Below are positions 13,809-26,739 of a stretch of DNA of 64,000 bases, piece by piece (position 1 is the first letter of the stretch; each line of letters opens with the position of its first letter). Under the pieces are notes generated by a model that worked only from the letters and a program-made list of their open reading frames with translations, made no database searches and was not told the DNA's origin. A program made the translations under genes and the position numbers. This DNA comes from Motacilla alba alba (taxonomy: Eukaryota > Chordata > Aves > Passeriformes > Motacillidae): NCBI RefSeq assembly GCF_015832195.1, contig NC_052028.1, positions 477,501 to 541,500 on the forward strand, read 5' to 3'.

Positions 13809-16800
13809 TCTCCCACAGCCAGGAGAGGGAGGGAAGGGGTGGCCATGGGTGCTGAGCCTGGGGATGTTCCCTGGAGCCCCAGCAGCCCAGACTGCTGTTG
13901 GCTGCCTTAGAACTTCCCTCTGCACAGATACCTTTTTCTTCCAGCACCTTTGGTTGTACTGAGGAGTCTTTCAGTAAGTAGCTCATTAAATTGGCAGCCA
14001 AATTCAAGCCTGTATTTCCTCTCCAGCAGTTTCACCAAGATCTTTTAAAACCCCTTTCTTACTCCTATCGGAATTTTGTATCACCCCTGAGCCTCAGAGA
14101 GTTCATAATTTGTGTGAGTGACATTGCCATGAAGTGCAGGGCAAAACTTTGGGTTAAATGAAATTACTGAGAATTTTGAAAACCAGTGTATTTTAAGGTA
14201 GTGAGATGCAATTTCTCCCACAGCAAGAAGAAATGGGTGCAAGTTGGATTTCTTCATTTGATTTTTAACTCAGTAGTAGCACAGGGACTTCAGTGATTAG
14301 TCTCTACAGAGTTTTTGTTTTGACAGGAGCTATGAATTTCAAACACAATTTTTGAATTAAACATGTCAAAGGTCACTTTTCTGTTGATTTAATTTCTTTA
14401 AATGGTTTATTTTAACAATAGGAGTTTATAAAATTGTATTTTGGTCTTCCACTACAGGGATTATAAATGTAAGCATATCCTCAGTAGCTGAGGAGTTGTT
14501 CTTGACCTGATTCCAAGTACCTCCGTAAATTAGTTTATGTTCAGTAGTATCCATTGTGTATAAAAATATTCCCCTGAAGCTCCTGCTAAATGTTACAAGT
14601 AGATCATTCTCTTTTTTTACCTACTCAGGCCTGGCACTGTAGTTCATGTTTTGTTCAATAAATGCTAAAACACTCCTCTGCACTGGTGCCCTGCTGGCGG
14701 CGGTTGCGGGGAGTGGCACTGCTGGTCCCTCAGCACAGCTGCTCTCAGAATCAGCTGCTTCCACCCTTGGGCCCTTTAGAAATGGATCCATGAGCACAGG
14801 ACAGTTCTTCTTGGGCTCTGTCCACTTACAAAAAGCAGCTTTTACTCTCACACGAGTCCCAGACTCCTCAGTGCCTCTGGAGAGGGACAACCCCATGTTC
14901 CCCTGCTCCCTTCCTGCACCCAATCCCCTCTGCTCATCAACAGGTTTTAATTACAGGGAGGGGTTTTTCTGAAGTAATGAAAGTGATGGAACACCAGCAG
15001 TTGAGGATACCTCCTAGAATTCATGTTTCCAATCTAAGGGATTCCTCGGGCTTTTCCAGCTTTTTTCCTCATCATCCATTTTTTACCTCAGCTTGAGTTA
15101 ATTTCCATATTAAGTACATAATTGCCTTCTTGACAACTCCTGAGCTTTTTCATTGCTTTTAACACCAAGTTGTTGAAGGACCTGTGGCTGCAAGATGTAA
15201 TGCTTCGACAGCTACAAACTCAAGGCTCTTCCTTTCCTAGATCCAGAACTTTGCTTATTTCTGAAGCCAGATGTATATTTGCGTTAGTGGAGTTCACATT
15301 TTCAGCAGAGAATTTAATAGTGGAGAAGAGCAGCTCAGGTTAATTTACAGCACTCTTACCTTTCTGTCTTGTTTGTGCCCTGAGACTTTTACTCTTCAAC
15401 AGTGGTTTCCAAAACCAGTGTCTGCCTTCCCACATGATCTCACAGACAGAGTTTTGTATTTAGTTTTATTTTTTTCCCCACAGAATTTGAAGTTCATTGA
15501 TCTTCTCAATAACTAGACCAGGACTTGTTAAAGACATTAATTCTAATTAAGATTATCTGTCTGGGATGTATTAAATAGTACACTGTAGGAAGCTAAATGG
15601 AGTTTAATTTTTTGTAAGTGTAATTTCTTACTTATGTAAAGTATTAAAAAATTAATATCCAGGTACACTATAAGACTTTTTTTCTTTTTCTGCTATGTTT
15701 TACTTTTCAAAGACCTTTCAGATTCTGCTGCTGTTTAGTGTAACAGAGATTTAACACCCTTTGGAGCTAGTTTCTGTGCAGCAACAGTGTCTGGAATGGT
15801 ATCTTTTCCCCAGTTACACTGTGTTCCTGTCTGTAGCATTTGGGATAAGAGAGATGCTGCAGCGCTATTTACAAATGTGAAGACCATTCTGGATTCTCAT
15901 TCATAAATTAGTTTTTGTTCAATTAGGAAGGCTTGATTTTGATTTTGGGATCATCTTTCCTAGCTAAATATTTGCTTTCCTCTTCCCTTCTGTAATTCTA
16001 ATTTACCATTCCAGCTTCTTACAGACCCCAGTTACTTTTTTAAAGCATATTCCTTGACAATATTCCCAGGTTTGTTTTTTTTTTTTTTGCATCTACTTTT
16101 CTTTTACACCCTAATGCAGAAATTGCCTTGTACTTGCTAGAAGTGGTGACCAACACCAACAATAATGTTTTAAATAGTAGCTTATCCTTTTCTATCCCTA
16201 CATCAGATGACATCAAATGGGTGGTACTTCAGTGCATTACGTGTTTGGAAACAATGTTTTCCCTTTAATTTTTTTAATTGCATGATGTAAATTTGTCATT
16301 GCTGGTAACCAGTGGCATTAAGAGAAAGAACTGAAATGAGGCAGGGAGATGATTTGCAGATGGGAATTTGCTTGGATGGGAAGGAGAGCTGTGCAGAGGC
16401 TGACCCACTTTAAGGTCAGGCCTCAATATGTGTTAAATGTGCTCCATCTGAGCAATCTCAGGCAAGGTTTTAGGGCATTTTTTAATTGCCTACTATAAAA
16501 TCACAACTGCATTGTCATAACTCCCCCTCCCAGTGGGTAATGTTTGGGTTGTGAGCAGGTAATGCCCAGTTAGCTCAGTGCTCCTTGATCCAAACTGTCA
16601 TCACAGCCAGGACAGCATGGAGAGCAGAGGAGACGAGCATCTCATTGTGAGCTGTTGTGCTCTTCTTAATGGGAATCCTTTCAAAAATCTGCAGCTTTGT
16701 GGTATTTTCCTCCGGTTAAAATAGCCAAGAATGATGAGTAGTAACAAAGCCAAGTCTGGCACTTGGGTTCTGTGCAGGCTAGGTTTGTCCAGATCACATC

Positions 16801-17597
16801 AGAGGGCTCGGTTGAGTCAGGCTGCTCCCTGGTGGGCAAGAGCTTTGGCTTTGCTGTGCTCTTGCACTGCTTTAGCTCACTTTCATTAATTGCCTCAGGT
16901 TTGAGAAAGACTGTCATGAAGACAAACTCCCTCTGGGGTGCTGATCATTAAATTGATGATCATTAAATTGTTACAAAGTACTAAGAAAACTTGGTAATGA
17001 GACCTTGTGAGCACAGAAATCTGTACAGAGGATTGCACTGGGATCTGCTGCATGGTGGATCCAAAAGTCATTACTGCTTGTTAATAGCAACAAAAATATT
17101 TACCAGTTGTTGTTATTTTTATATTATAAGCATGGAGTTGAATTAAGAAGTCATTCCCATCTTTGACTGGTAAAATAGAGGCTTTTGAAAAGGACATGTT
17201 AGCTTTCTGAGGAATACATTTAGGGTGTGTATACATCAGCAAGGGGCCCGAGAGACCATTCTGGTAACGGATCAAAACCAGGTTTTGCTGAGGCATGAGA
17301 AACTGTAAAACCATGTGTTGCAACTCTGTTCAGATTGAGGAATTCATGCTGATAGACATAGACCCAGTCATGGTCTGGCTGTACATCAGTGGCAGGGATT
17401 CAGAGCTTTTAATTTTAATTTTGCATACTAATTGCTTGGTGGGTTTTAAACTCTAGTCATACTTACTTAACAGATCTTTTCATCTTTTGCATCTTTTACA
17501 TCTTTCTTCCAAATAGTAATAAAAATGGAGGCAAAAAATAAGGTTAGATATTGCCATCAAAATATTTTAGATTTGCAGCTGCTTAAATAAGTCAAGT

Positions 17598-18003
17598 CCC
17601 TTCCTTCCTTCCTTCCTTCCTTCCTTCCTTCCTTCCTTCCTTCCTTCCTTCCTTCCTTCCTTCCTTCCTTCCTTCCTTCCTTCCTTCCTTCCTTCCTTCC
17701 TTCCTTCCTTCCTTCCTTCCTTCCTTCCTTCCTTCCTTCCTTCCTTCCTTCCTTCCTTCCTTCCTTCCTTCCTTCCTTCCTACGGAAACTTCCTTCCTTC
17801 CTTCCTTCCTTCCTTCCTTCCTTCCTTCCTTCCTTCCTTCCTTCCTTCCTTCCTTCCTTCCTTCCTTCCTTCCTTCCTTCCTTCCTTCCTTCCTTCCTTC
17901 CTTCCTTCCTTCCTTCCTTCCTTCCTTCCTTCCTTCCTTCCTTCCGCCCCTTCCGCCCCTTCCGCCCCTTCCGCCCCTTCCGCCCCTTCCTTCCTTCCTT
18001 CCT
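17598..18003. repeat. TTCC tetranucleotide microsatellite, about 400 bp
   Basis: Near-perfect TTCC units are broken once by TACGGAAAC at 17781-17789. At the 3' end, at about 17942-17986, they change to five units of the 9-mer TTCCGCCCC. The minus strand is open in several frames as an artefact (repeats of Gly-Arg-Lys-Glu). The array ends about 30 bp before the relic RANBP17 exon at 18036, so it occupies and extends the polypyrimidine tract of that intron. Confidence 0.98.
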
Positions 18004-18035
18004 CTCACTCACTTTCTTCCTTTCTTTCTTATCAT

Positions 18036-18250
18036 GTAATCAGATCCTCTCTCATGGGACTTTGCCAAAAGATCAGGTTCATCTGCTGAAACTCAAGGGC
18101 ATTTCCATTTGTTTCTCTCCACTCAAATCTGCCTTATGTGGAAATTATGTCAGCTTTGGCATCTCCAAGTTGAACAGGGACAACCACTTTGACAATGTAC
18201 TTCAGGCCTGTGTCAAAATGCTGCATTCAGTATCCCACAGTGACCTGCTA
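18036..18250 (+). pseudogene. RANBP17: RANBP17 relic exon 2 of 5, frame still open
   Basis: This is the best preserved relic. From 18062 the frame reads [19 protein letters not shown], then [19 protein letters not shown]-like DNVLQACVK and SHSDLL. These match the exportin-7 region around [19 protein letters not shown]. Upstream codons (N-Q-I-L-S) match G-N-R-I-L-T. The exon ends at a consensus GTAAGC donor at 18251, just after the Leu-Leu codons. There is no stop in frame. The expected acceptor AG immediately before 18036 reads AT. An AG further in, at 18042-18043, could serve as a substitute but would remove 8 bases. The ancestral start is inferred from the family. Confidence 0.88.
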
Positions 18251-19416
18251 GTAAGCAATTACTCATCTTGGGAGTCTTTATGTGAAATATGAAATAACAC
18301 CACCACAGGCTTTGTATTGGTATAATGAGAGGGATCTAGAACAGCTCAAATGCAGTTTTCAGTTCACTTACTTGAATTTATTTATATAGTGACATCTGAA
18401 ATACAGGTATGACAGAAGTGCCATGTGAAACAGGAGCTTTTTGAGAACTCTCACTAGTCTTGTAAAAGAGAGAAATGCAATTTTTTTCCCCTTTCTATAC
18501 TTGCAAACCCATTTTGTTTCCTGCATGCACTGTAAAGCATCCTCATATATCCAGCTACTCTGCAATTAGTTTCAATCTGTAAATTGTCACTGCACTGTGT
18601 ATTCCCCATAAACTGGAAAACTTTAACATTAAAGTACACCATGTTCCCACTTCTCCGCAGGAAAACAACAGATTGTGCATAATATCAGCCAGAATTCAAA
18701 CTGTGACTTTTTCTTTGTGGCACTTTCATTCAGAACTGTCCTTGTCTTGTAGGAGGGGACAAATCCGGGGTAGTTAAAGATGATAACACTCAGGTTTATT
18801 TTTGCTATATAAAGAAAGTCCATGGAAATGGAAAGTTGCTCTCAGTTAAGTCGGTGTATCATCTGTGTAGTCAAACATGCCTAATGGGCACATTCCCATA
18901 TATCCAATGCTCAATTCCCTAAACAAGAATCCTTAAGAGGAAGATGATGGTTGGATTGGGCTGGTGGGCTCAAGCAGGGACCTTTGCCAGCACATAGCCT
19001 GTTAAAGGAGCTCACTTAGGCACCAAAACAAGTCTCTCTCTGAGGTGGTTTGGGTTGTGATAAATCTTGGTGAGGTTTCCTGAAGAAGGCAAGATAAACC
19101 TGGAGTCCTGGACAGAACCATGCCACTCTTCCCGGGCTGGGAGCTGTGGCAGATGGCAAAGCACTTGAGTGGGTTTGGAATATCCTGAGCTTATTATTTT
19201 AAACTAATAGCAAGTTATATCCAATGGTAAATTTGAAAAGTTGAAATCTACTGAAGAAAATATTTTGTCTTTCAAAATATTCTGATTTGTTGGCTAGTTT
19301 AGAATTTATTATGTCATCAAATCTGTAAGATCATTCTTCTGTCATTTGTTAATATTGTTAATATTAGTCAATGGCAGTATCAGTATTTTCTATGAATGTG
19401 TACTTCTTTTTTCACT
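18251..19416. other. intron of the RANBP17 relic
   Basis: This is a short 1.2-kb intron between relic exons 2 and 3. It is AT-rich, with no repeat or coding signal recognised. Confidence 0.55.
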
Positions 19417-19554
19417 AATATCCAAAATGAAGCCACTCTTATAACTCATTTTTTGGAGTGTCTGACCCAGGATCATATGAGTTCCATTACCTGTTTAGAA
19501 GTCGTGTCTTAATCTGTGTTCTGACCTCAGTATCTGAAGGACTCACTGCAGTAG
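19417..19554 (+). pseudogene. RANBP17: RANBP17 relic exon 3 of 5, frameshifted
   Basis: Three frames must be joined to recover the exportin-7 segment. Y-P-K-stop-S-H-S-Y-N-S matches Y-P-K-L-S-Q-S-Y-Y-S, with TGA at 19428-19430. After one extra T in the run at 19449-19454, LECLTQDHMSSIT matches LEVLTQDHMNFI. After a one-base loss near 19504, VLICVLTSVSEGLTAV matches the helix ending ISEGLTAL. A GTAGGA donor follows at 19555. There is no AG at the expected acceptor before 19417. Confidence 0.85.
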
Positions 19555-22500
19555 GTAGGAATTGCTTTCACTTGGCTAAAGAAAGAATTTAAGTATTTAG
19601 ATAGCTCAGGTTCTCAAGGCAGCACATTCATCTGTATCTTCAAAAAAAATAATATAAGTGACAATTGAAGACGCTGAACTTTGATGTTTGGGATTTGGAA
19701 GATGCTTGGATTTTGAATAGCCAAGGAATGTGACTCTTTTAGTTACTGGATAAATTCTTTTAAACCTGTAGATTTTTACAGAGAGTGTTTTTACACAAGC
19801 CTGAATTTTTAAACTTATTAATGTGCCTCTCCTGGAATCGCACTGAAAACTCATGCATTTGTTATACAGAAGAAAAATATTAATGTGTGTACAGGTATCT
19901 GTGGGGTTTTGTTTTATTTGATCAGCATTGCTGTTGTGTAAATAATGCTTGTTCTTCACAGCTGTGATGTGATTTGAGGAATGTAAAGGTATCTGCCCAT
20001 GGAAAAAAGAAATCAGTTTCTCAATACTTCCTGAAAACACTTCAGGGGAGAATCAGAGCAACAGAAGCACACCTGGAGTATGATAAAAGCACAGCATCCA
20101 ATTGCAATTCACTGAATTCACTTGCACTGTTTAATTAATGCTTTTGAACCAGATGACTGTCCAATATTTGGGGTTTGCGCTGAGGAATGCTAGTCTAAAA
20201 TAATTTGGAATATGGAGAGGGAGACAGCATTTGTAGGAAGAAAAATCAAATCATGCAGTTACCTTCTAGTCACCTTGGAATACCCTGCAGTTTCTGACAG
20301 AGAAGCTGTTCAAAACCTTCAGTCAGATTTCTTGATTAGGGGAGTTCTTGGGGAAGGACCAGGAGTCCACACCATGAGGTGTGGCTCTGTAGGAGCTGCT
20401 GCTGCTCCTGCCCCGCAGGAGGGCGGGGAGGCACCGAGGAGTTCTCGCTCTGCTAAATAAACCCAGCCAGCACTTCGGGAGGGGATCCCCTGCTAAATAA
20501 ACCCAGCCAGCACTTCGGGAGGGGATCCCCTGCTAAATAAACCCAGCCAGCACTTCGGGAGGGGATCCCCTGCTAAATAAACCCAGCCAGCACTTCGGGA
20601 GGGGAACACTCCGAGGGGGAGCGGGCAGGGAAGGGCTGAGCAGCAGCATGAGGAGTGTTCAGGTCGTTCTGCTGTATAACAAAACCCATCTCCCCGATAT
20701 CTTGAGTGCTTTGTCTCAGTGGTGATGGCACGGTGGCTCCTGCCCATGGCTGGCCCTGCCTGTCACTGCAGGTGGGTGTTCTGCCTGACCCTGACCTTGG
20801 CCAGTTCAGCAAGCCCTGACCTGGGCTCTGCTATCCTCCACACCTCTTCCATGGGAGAGTGGTTATGTTCATTTCCATAATTCACTAGCATACCATGTTT
20901 ACTTTTAACATCTCTTTGAAAAGCAAATGGAACTAACTAAAAGGGGGAGAAGAAAATGTAAAAGCTAAATAAGCTTCAGCTTTCAGGTATTCTGTTTATT
21001 TTTCCCTCTCAAAAAGTGTTGATCTCTCACTCAAGGCAGGTAGGAGGAGTAAGAAAATTGTGTCTTTCCAGTTTTAGCTTCAAACTTTTGTGATTTAGGC
21101 ATGTGGGAGTCTAATTATCAAAACTAATTGATTTTTTAAGGAACATCTTAGAAAACTTATATTCTGTAGAATTCCTAATATTCTGCTGAGAAAAGTAACA
21201 ACAAAAATGGTAACAGCTCACTTTTTATCATAAGACCTAGATTTGCTTATCCAATGCTTTCCTTCAGTTCCTCTCAATGTCCTCACAGCACCAAAAATAA
21301 GTACAAACATACAAACCCAAAACACTGTGGAGTCTCCATCCTTGGAGATATTCCCAGATAGTGGAAAAAGTCCTGAGGAGCCTGCCTGGTGCTGACCCTG
21401 GTTTTAACGGGAGGTTGGATGGACCATGGTCTCATTTGGTTTGTGCCTCCATCTTTAGGATCCCGCTGGGCTTTTTCACTTGTTTTCATGTTAGCTCCCC
21501 AAGACATGTTTTGGTTGTGTCCACACCCCTGTGCCTACTTCCCACGATTAGCCAGCTGAAAAAGGCTTTTTTAAAATTTCCATGTTGCAGTGACAAACTG
21601 ATTATTTTTCCTTAATATCATGTATCAAGAATTAATATTCAAGTCAGCCATTAAATTCTTCATTTTTGTTAAAGAAATGGTATTTTCCATACTGCTGTAA
21701 TGACATGTCCAAAAGAGCTATTGGATAGTTTATAGCTCTTAATGGCGATTTTATTTTAATCATCTTAATAGTCTCACCTGTCACTGTGTTTTCCTAATTT
21801 CCTAAATGTTTTATCCCTTTTAAAATGTTGGTATTTGGGACATTATTAATTATCAGACAGTGAAATATAAATCTACTTCCTCTGTGTTATTTGGCCACAT
21901 ACAACCTTGTGAGTAGATCCAAGCATTGCCTTTTTCACTGAATTGTATCAGTGCCACAAGAACATCTCAGAATAGTGAGGCTCAAGGCTATAAGCCATGT
22001 GAGGGGGAATTGTGTTTTAAACTGATTAGAACATACAAGTAATTTTCAGAAATGTTTATAAAAATCAAATAGCTGTCTTTTTTATTTTAAAAATTATATA
22101 CAAGGAGACCACTTCTCTTTCACAGAAAAAAAGTATGTGACATTTTTCTCCATTCTCTTTATGTACATGAAACCTTTGAGACTATCATTTCTGTCAGCTG
22201 TAGGACAAACATTCCCCAAATCCTTTTTCCTGAGGAGTGTTCATTCTGAGATTTTGATTCCCCACTTTATAAGGAATATGTATCCCTTCTGAGGCACCTC
22301 ACTGCAAATCAGCTGTAATGGAAGCCCTCATCTGAGCTTTTATTGGGAGGATAAACACTGCAGCAGTTCCCTTCCAAAATGTTTACCTGGCTTTTTCACA
22401 GCTGACTCAGTGGATCAGAGCCTTTTAAGGCAGTCTGCCTGGCATTTTGTCACTAATCTCTGAAAAGCTTTTCTAATTCTCATATGATTAATAGTATAGG

Positions 22501-25421
22501 ATGCTATTCATTGAGGAAAAAGTAAAACATTTTTTTTCTGTCTTGCTGCCTAATTTAGATGTTAAATTGCTAAATCCATTTACTTTCCAGGTTTCGTCTC
22601 AAAGGCAAATAATGGCAGTATTGAACTACAAGCAGTTGATGGACAAAGAAAATACCACTTAACTCCCTCTCCTTGCCAAACCAAAATCTTTTAATTTGCA
22701 GAGATTTAGCAATGTCATTAAACTACTAAAAAACAATTTCCTTCCAGCAGGTTGTTGTCATATTATTGCTGAGACCAAAAGGCATCATCAAGTCCTCTGG
22801 GGTCTTGATGTCTCTTCTAAAACAACATAACCCATTCTAAGATACATGCTCAACTTGCAATTGAATGAGCTGATGGCTGATTGGAATTGCATACATGAGG
22901 CAAAACCACACAGATAACAGAGAAGTGCAGGCAAGCCCCCAAATCTGAAATAAACACCTGCTAGCAAAGCAGAAACCCGAGGGACTGGTGACTAGTGCCA
23001 CAGTTGCCATCCGTGTCCTCTGCCCTTCCCCAGCCCCCACCTGGTTATCAGGGAGGTGCAGAGGGCTCAGTTTGCCTGACAAAGCTGCTGAAGTGCTGCT
23101 GCTCCCTGCTGACACACCCGGAGCTGGAGGTGGTGCTTGTGTAACCACAACCTGCTCGCTTCGTGATCCAAATGATTTGTACACAGGGCATGGAGCTGAG
23201 TGGACCAGAAAGGAGAAGCGTGGTTTGACTGCATTTTTCCTGGTTATACCAAGATTTTTCTCTCTTTCCTTTGTAATTATATCTTTATTCTGTCTTCTCA
23301 CCCATTTATCTGTCCATAGCCTAGAGCTGGTAGCGCCTCGTTGCTCCTGTTTGTTCTATTTATTTGGTTGGCTTGTCTCACTAAGATTTAGTGAGAACAT
23401 TGTTCTGCAAAGCACAGGGTTCCGCATGCCCAAAAGAGTCATTCAAGGGAGTTTGTTTGACACTCCCTGTCTGCAATCAAAAGGAAAAATGAGCATAGGG
23501 AAGCGTGTTTGATATATAGTTATGGGCAAATTTAAGTAGCTCTTAACACTCCTATCAGATTCTCATGAGCAAATGATAGCATAGACCTGTCTGCTGTCCT
23601 GCTAAAATCACTTACTGTTGAGTGTAAAATACCTACTTTGCACAGTATCAGCATGTTTAGAACTACTGCTGTTTTGTAAAGTGATGATAGTGATTTACTT
23701 TGTATTATTCAATTTAAAAAGAAATAGAGTTAAGCACTGGTTAGGAAATACAGCAGAGCCCTCCTATGAAATATGTATTTTCAAATCTCTCACTTGTTGT
23801 TATTGATGATGATTCAATTCCACCATGAATCGCATTTCTAGTTTATATGCAGGGCTGTTTTGGTTGGGAATACAACAGTACCAGGTTCTGTGGCCTTGGC
23901 TTCGTCAACACTTGCAGCTTTGAATTCAGCTCTGTTCAAGAAATGTCCTGTTGTCCCGTTGAGTTCAGCCCTCAGAAGCTCATGGGTCCCGTGGAGACAG
24001 AGTTGAGAGGCTCCAGCTCATTTTTGTGAGCTGTTAGGTGACTCTCAGCTCCTGCTGCTGAGGCAGCTGGTTGCTTTGGAAGATCAAGCCTTAGGAGACC
24101 ACTTCTTCTCTGGCTGTAAATGTCCCTTTAGTGTTTCCTCCAAAACACCCTTAGCAAGATGCTGTTAAAAATTAGATGGTGAAGGGTTAATAGTGTCAGC
24201 ACAGAGCTCAAGGAGTTAAATAGACACAGATCAAAATACTCCAGTGTCTAGAGGGATGTGTTTAAATGAACACTGCAAGGTTGGCAGGCCTCCAAATTAG
24301 CACAGCTTAAAGAATTCAAGGTACATTTAATTGGATCCTTCTAATCCCTTTTCCCTTAGAATGAGCATTTTAACAGTTTAATTCCTTTTGCAACCCCCAC
24401 ATTCCTTACTCCAGTGGCCCATCTAAAATAAATACTGTGAACGATAAAAGGCCTAGAGAAGTTCTTGCTGAAGCTAGTGGCAACAGGATGGAGCTCTCAA
24501 CACTCCAGTCATTTGGATGGGATGTTTGGAATTGCAGAGGGTATCAGGGCTAAGCTTGGTACCCAGCAGGTTCAGCTGCTGCCTGCACAAGGAGCTTCAG
24601 GGGCTGTGTTGGGATGGAGTCAGCAGCTGTGGAACAAGGGTTACAGGGTGGGAACTGGAGGCAGCCGAGGGGGCTGTGTCCAGGTGCCCAGGGAGCCCCT
24701 TGGGTGCCAGGTGAAGGAAGTGGCAGCTGGGAAGGGGAAGGTGCTCCACTGTTTGCCAGAGCAAGGCAAGGGAAGAGTGCATGAGAACCACAGGCTGGGA
24801 CACTGCTTTTAATGTATTTAATACACTTTAACCCACTTTAATTACTAGTTAGTAAGTGAACTGACCAACTGGCTGTTTGTGATGACCTTTTTACTGCCTT
24901 TCATGGCCCTTGTTCACTGTTTGGCACCTGACATGGACTAGAAGATCCTTGGGGCAGAGAAACACTGGGAAACCCTTCTGGAGGAAAGCCTGGACAACAG
25001 CTCTGTTGGGTTTAACCTTGTCTTCTCAGTAGGCAGATCAAACCAGAATTTTAGTTTCCAGGAATCTGCAGTCTTTTGAATGTGAAACTGAATATCAGTA
25101 AAATGTCAGCCCTCATCCTGCCAGAGGATGAACACCCAGTCTTCGTACAGTGCTGAATGAGGCTTGCTGCAGTTAGAAGACCCTTAATGTAAATATCCCA
25201 CAACATGGTATAACATGAATAACCAGTTCCCCAGCAGCAAAGGGGCCTTAGTAAAAGCAGTCTTCAAAGCTGCTCAGCCCCTCTACCAAAACCAGACTGG
25301 GTAATTTATCATCTAGCCTAATGCCTAAATAGATTAAACTTTGAGCTCTCAAAGTACTGTGAAATGTCATTATTAGTTATTTTTTATGGAAACAATTACA
25401 ACTGTTTCATTTTTTACATGG
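19555..25421. other. intron of the RANBP17 relic
   Basis: This is 5.9 kb of non-coding DNA. It contains the 40-bp tandem repeat at 20451-20606, within a small GC-rich patch at about 20350-20650. No gene was recognised; the short open frames lack similarity or splice context. Confidence 0.55.
20451..20606. repeat. 40-bp tandem repeat, four copies
   Basis: Units starting TGCTAAATAAACCCAGCC begin at 20451, 20491, 20531 and 20571. The first three copies are essentially identical. The fourth diverges after its GGGAGGGGA segment. Each unit contains an AATAAA hexamer and a GGGATCCCC palindrome-like segment. The identity of the copies implies recent duplication. Confidence 0.97.
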
Positions 25422-25576
25422 ACACAATTGTCTCCTCCAGCTGTTGTGCTACTTTAGACCTGCTTCTTTGGGCACCTAGCTAAAGAAGACAAGAAGACTC
25501 TCAGAGGTAAAGGTATTTAACAGGTTGGCAGAGATCGCTCCACTTCATGCAGCAGAACCCAGAAGTTCCACAGCAG
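25422..25576 (+). pseudogene. RANBP17: RANBP17 relic exon 4 of 5, stop and indels
   Basis: The exon opens T-I-V-S-S-S-C-C-A-T-L-D, matching the exportin-7/RANBP17 D-T-V-V-S-S-S-C-C segment. After a loss of about 11 bases near 25461-25473, the frame resumes as H-L-A-K-E-D-K-K-T-L-R. TAA follows at 25518-25520 and another one-base loss near 25527. The 3' end reads QRSLHFMQQNPEVPQQ, a clear match to the RLLHFMQQNP segment, followed by a GTGAAT donor at 25577. The expected acceptor AG at 25420-25421 reads GG. Confidence 0.87.
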
Positions 25577-26739
25577 GTGAATTCACAGTCTTTTCTATGG
25601 GGTATTACTATACTGCTGAATTCTCCTGGGTTTTGGGGTACTTAACACCAGGTAGCAGTGGCTATTTAGTGACAGAACAAATCTCCCACTCTGGGATGCA
25701 ACCCTGAGTAGCTTCAGCTGTGTTCTCATGACAACCAAGGATTGAAGTTATTTTTTGTCACACTGAACAGTGTAGGCTCTGTACTTGTCTGTACAGCATC
25801 TTACAACTGGATGTTTCATTTTTGCTGATAAAAAGATGTACGTGAGATCATCAATACATTTCTATAGACAAATGGGAAGAAAAGTCTCTGAAGTATTTTA
25901 GGAGGAAGAAGAACAAATTCTGGCATTGAACTAGACATTTTGGTAATGAAATGTGTAAACTGAATGTCTATATGCTATCAAGTTTGAATATTTTATTTTG
26001 CAGTAGATGACTTGCTGGGATTTTTTTTTCTATTAAAGGTAAATACAATAGAAATTAAATGTCATGCTTCTGAAAAGGAAATGGCCTCTGTAGTGCTTAG
26101 GAGAGATTGCCCCTTCTCAACTCCCTCAGGTTTTCACAGCCCAAGTGCATTACAGAGAGACCAAGATGTTCACAGCTACAGATTTCCACGTTTGCTCCAT
26201 GCCATATGCCCTTAAATTCTCACTAAACTATTTGAAAATGCTAATTTACAGGAATCTAATGCAGTGGCAGAGCTGCCATTTAAGGAGGTGTGTTTCACAG
26301 GTCAGGAGGCTTTTAATAAAAACAGAAATTAACTAAATGCAAATGACCAGTGTGGTCATTTGTGTTTCCCTGCTAGCTGGGTGTCATTTGTAAAAACACC
26401 TGGCATACAGTCACCAGTTGCTGTTGGCATTTGCTTGCTGTTCTAATTGAAGGTGAAAAGGAACTAATGGTAGCTAATATAATCCTGGCACTATATTCCA
26501 AGAATATTAATGGTGTTTATTATTGACATCATTACCAGAATAGGATGATTCCCTTGTCATATTACAGGTTCTTATGTTTTACACGCCTGACAGGGGTTTC
26601 CTGGCAGCAGCAGTCAGTGTTTGGGGCTGTTGGATTGCTCCACACTGCACCTCACACGCAGTGATTGAAGGGGCAGAGCAGCAGGCTGGGCTCCAGGCTG
26701 CCGTCCATTTGTGGCAGTCCTGATGTAATACTTTGTCTG

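Larger units (their letters stand above)
6733..18035. other. intron of the RANBP17 relic
   Basis: This is 11.3 kb between two relic exons. It holds two solo LTRs, an old CR1 fragment and, at its 3' end, the TTCC microsatellite. No other coding signal was recognised. Confidence 0.6.

Noticed and set aside
17557..18012. Minus-strand 138-151 residue Lys/Glu/Gly/Arg repeat proteins.
   Set aside because: Pure translation of the TTCC microsatellite; no splice or promoter context.
23640..23740. Frame containing IVIYFVLFN, considered as the RANBP17 exon with D-Y-I-V-T-Y-L-F-K.
   Set aside because: A far better match to that exon, with collinear flanks and donor, lies at 25422-25576.
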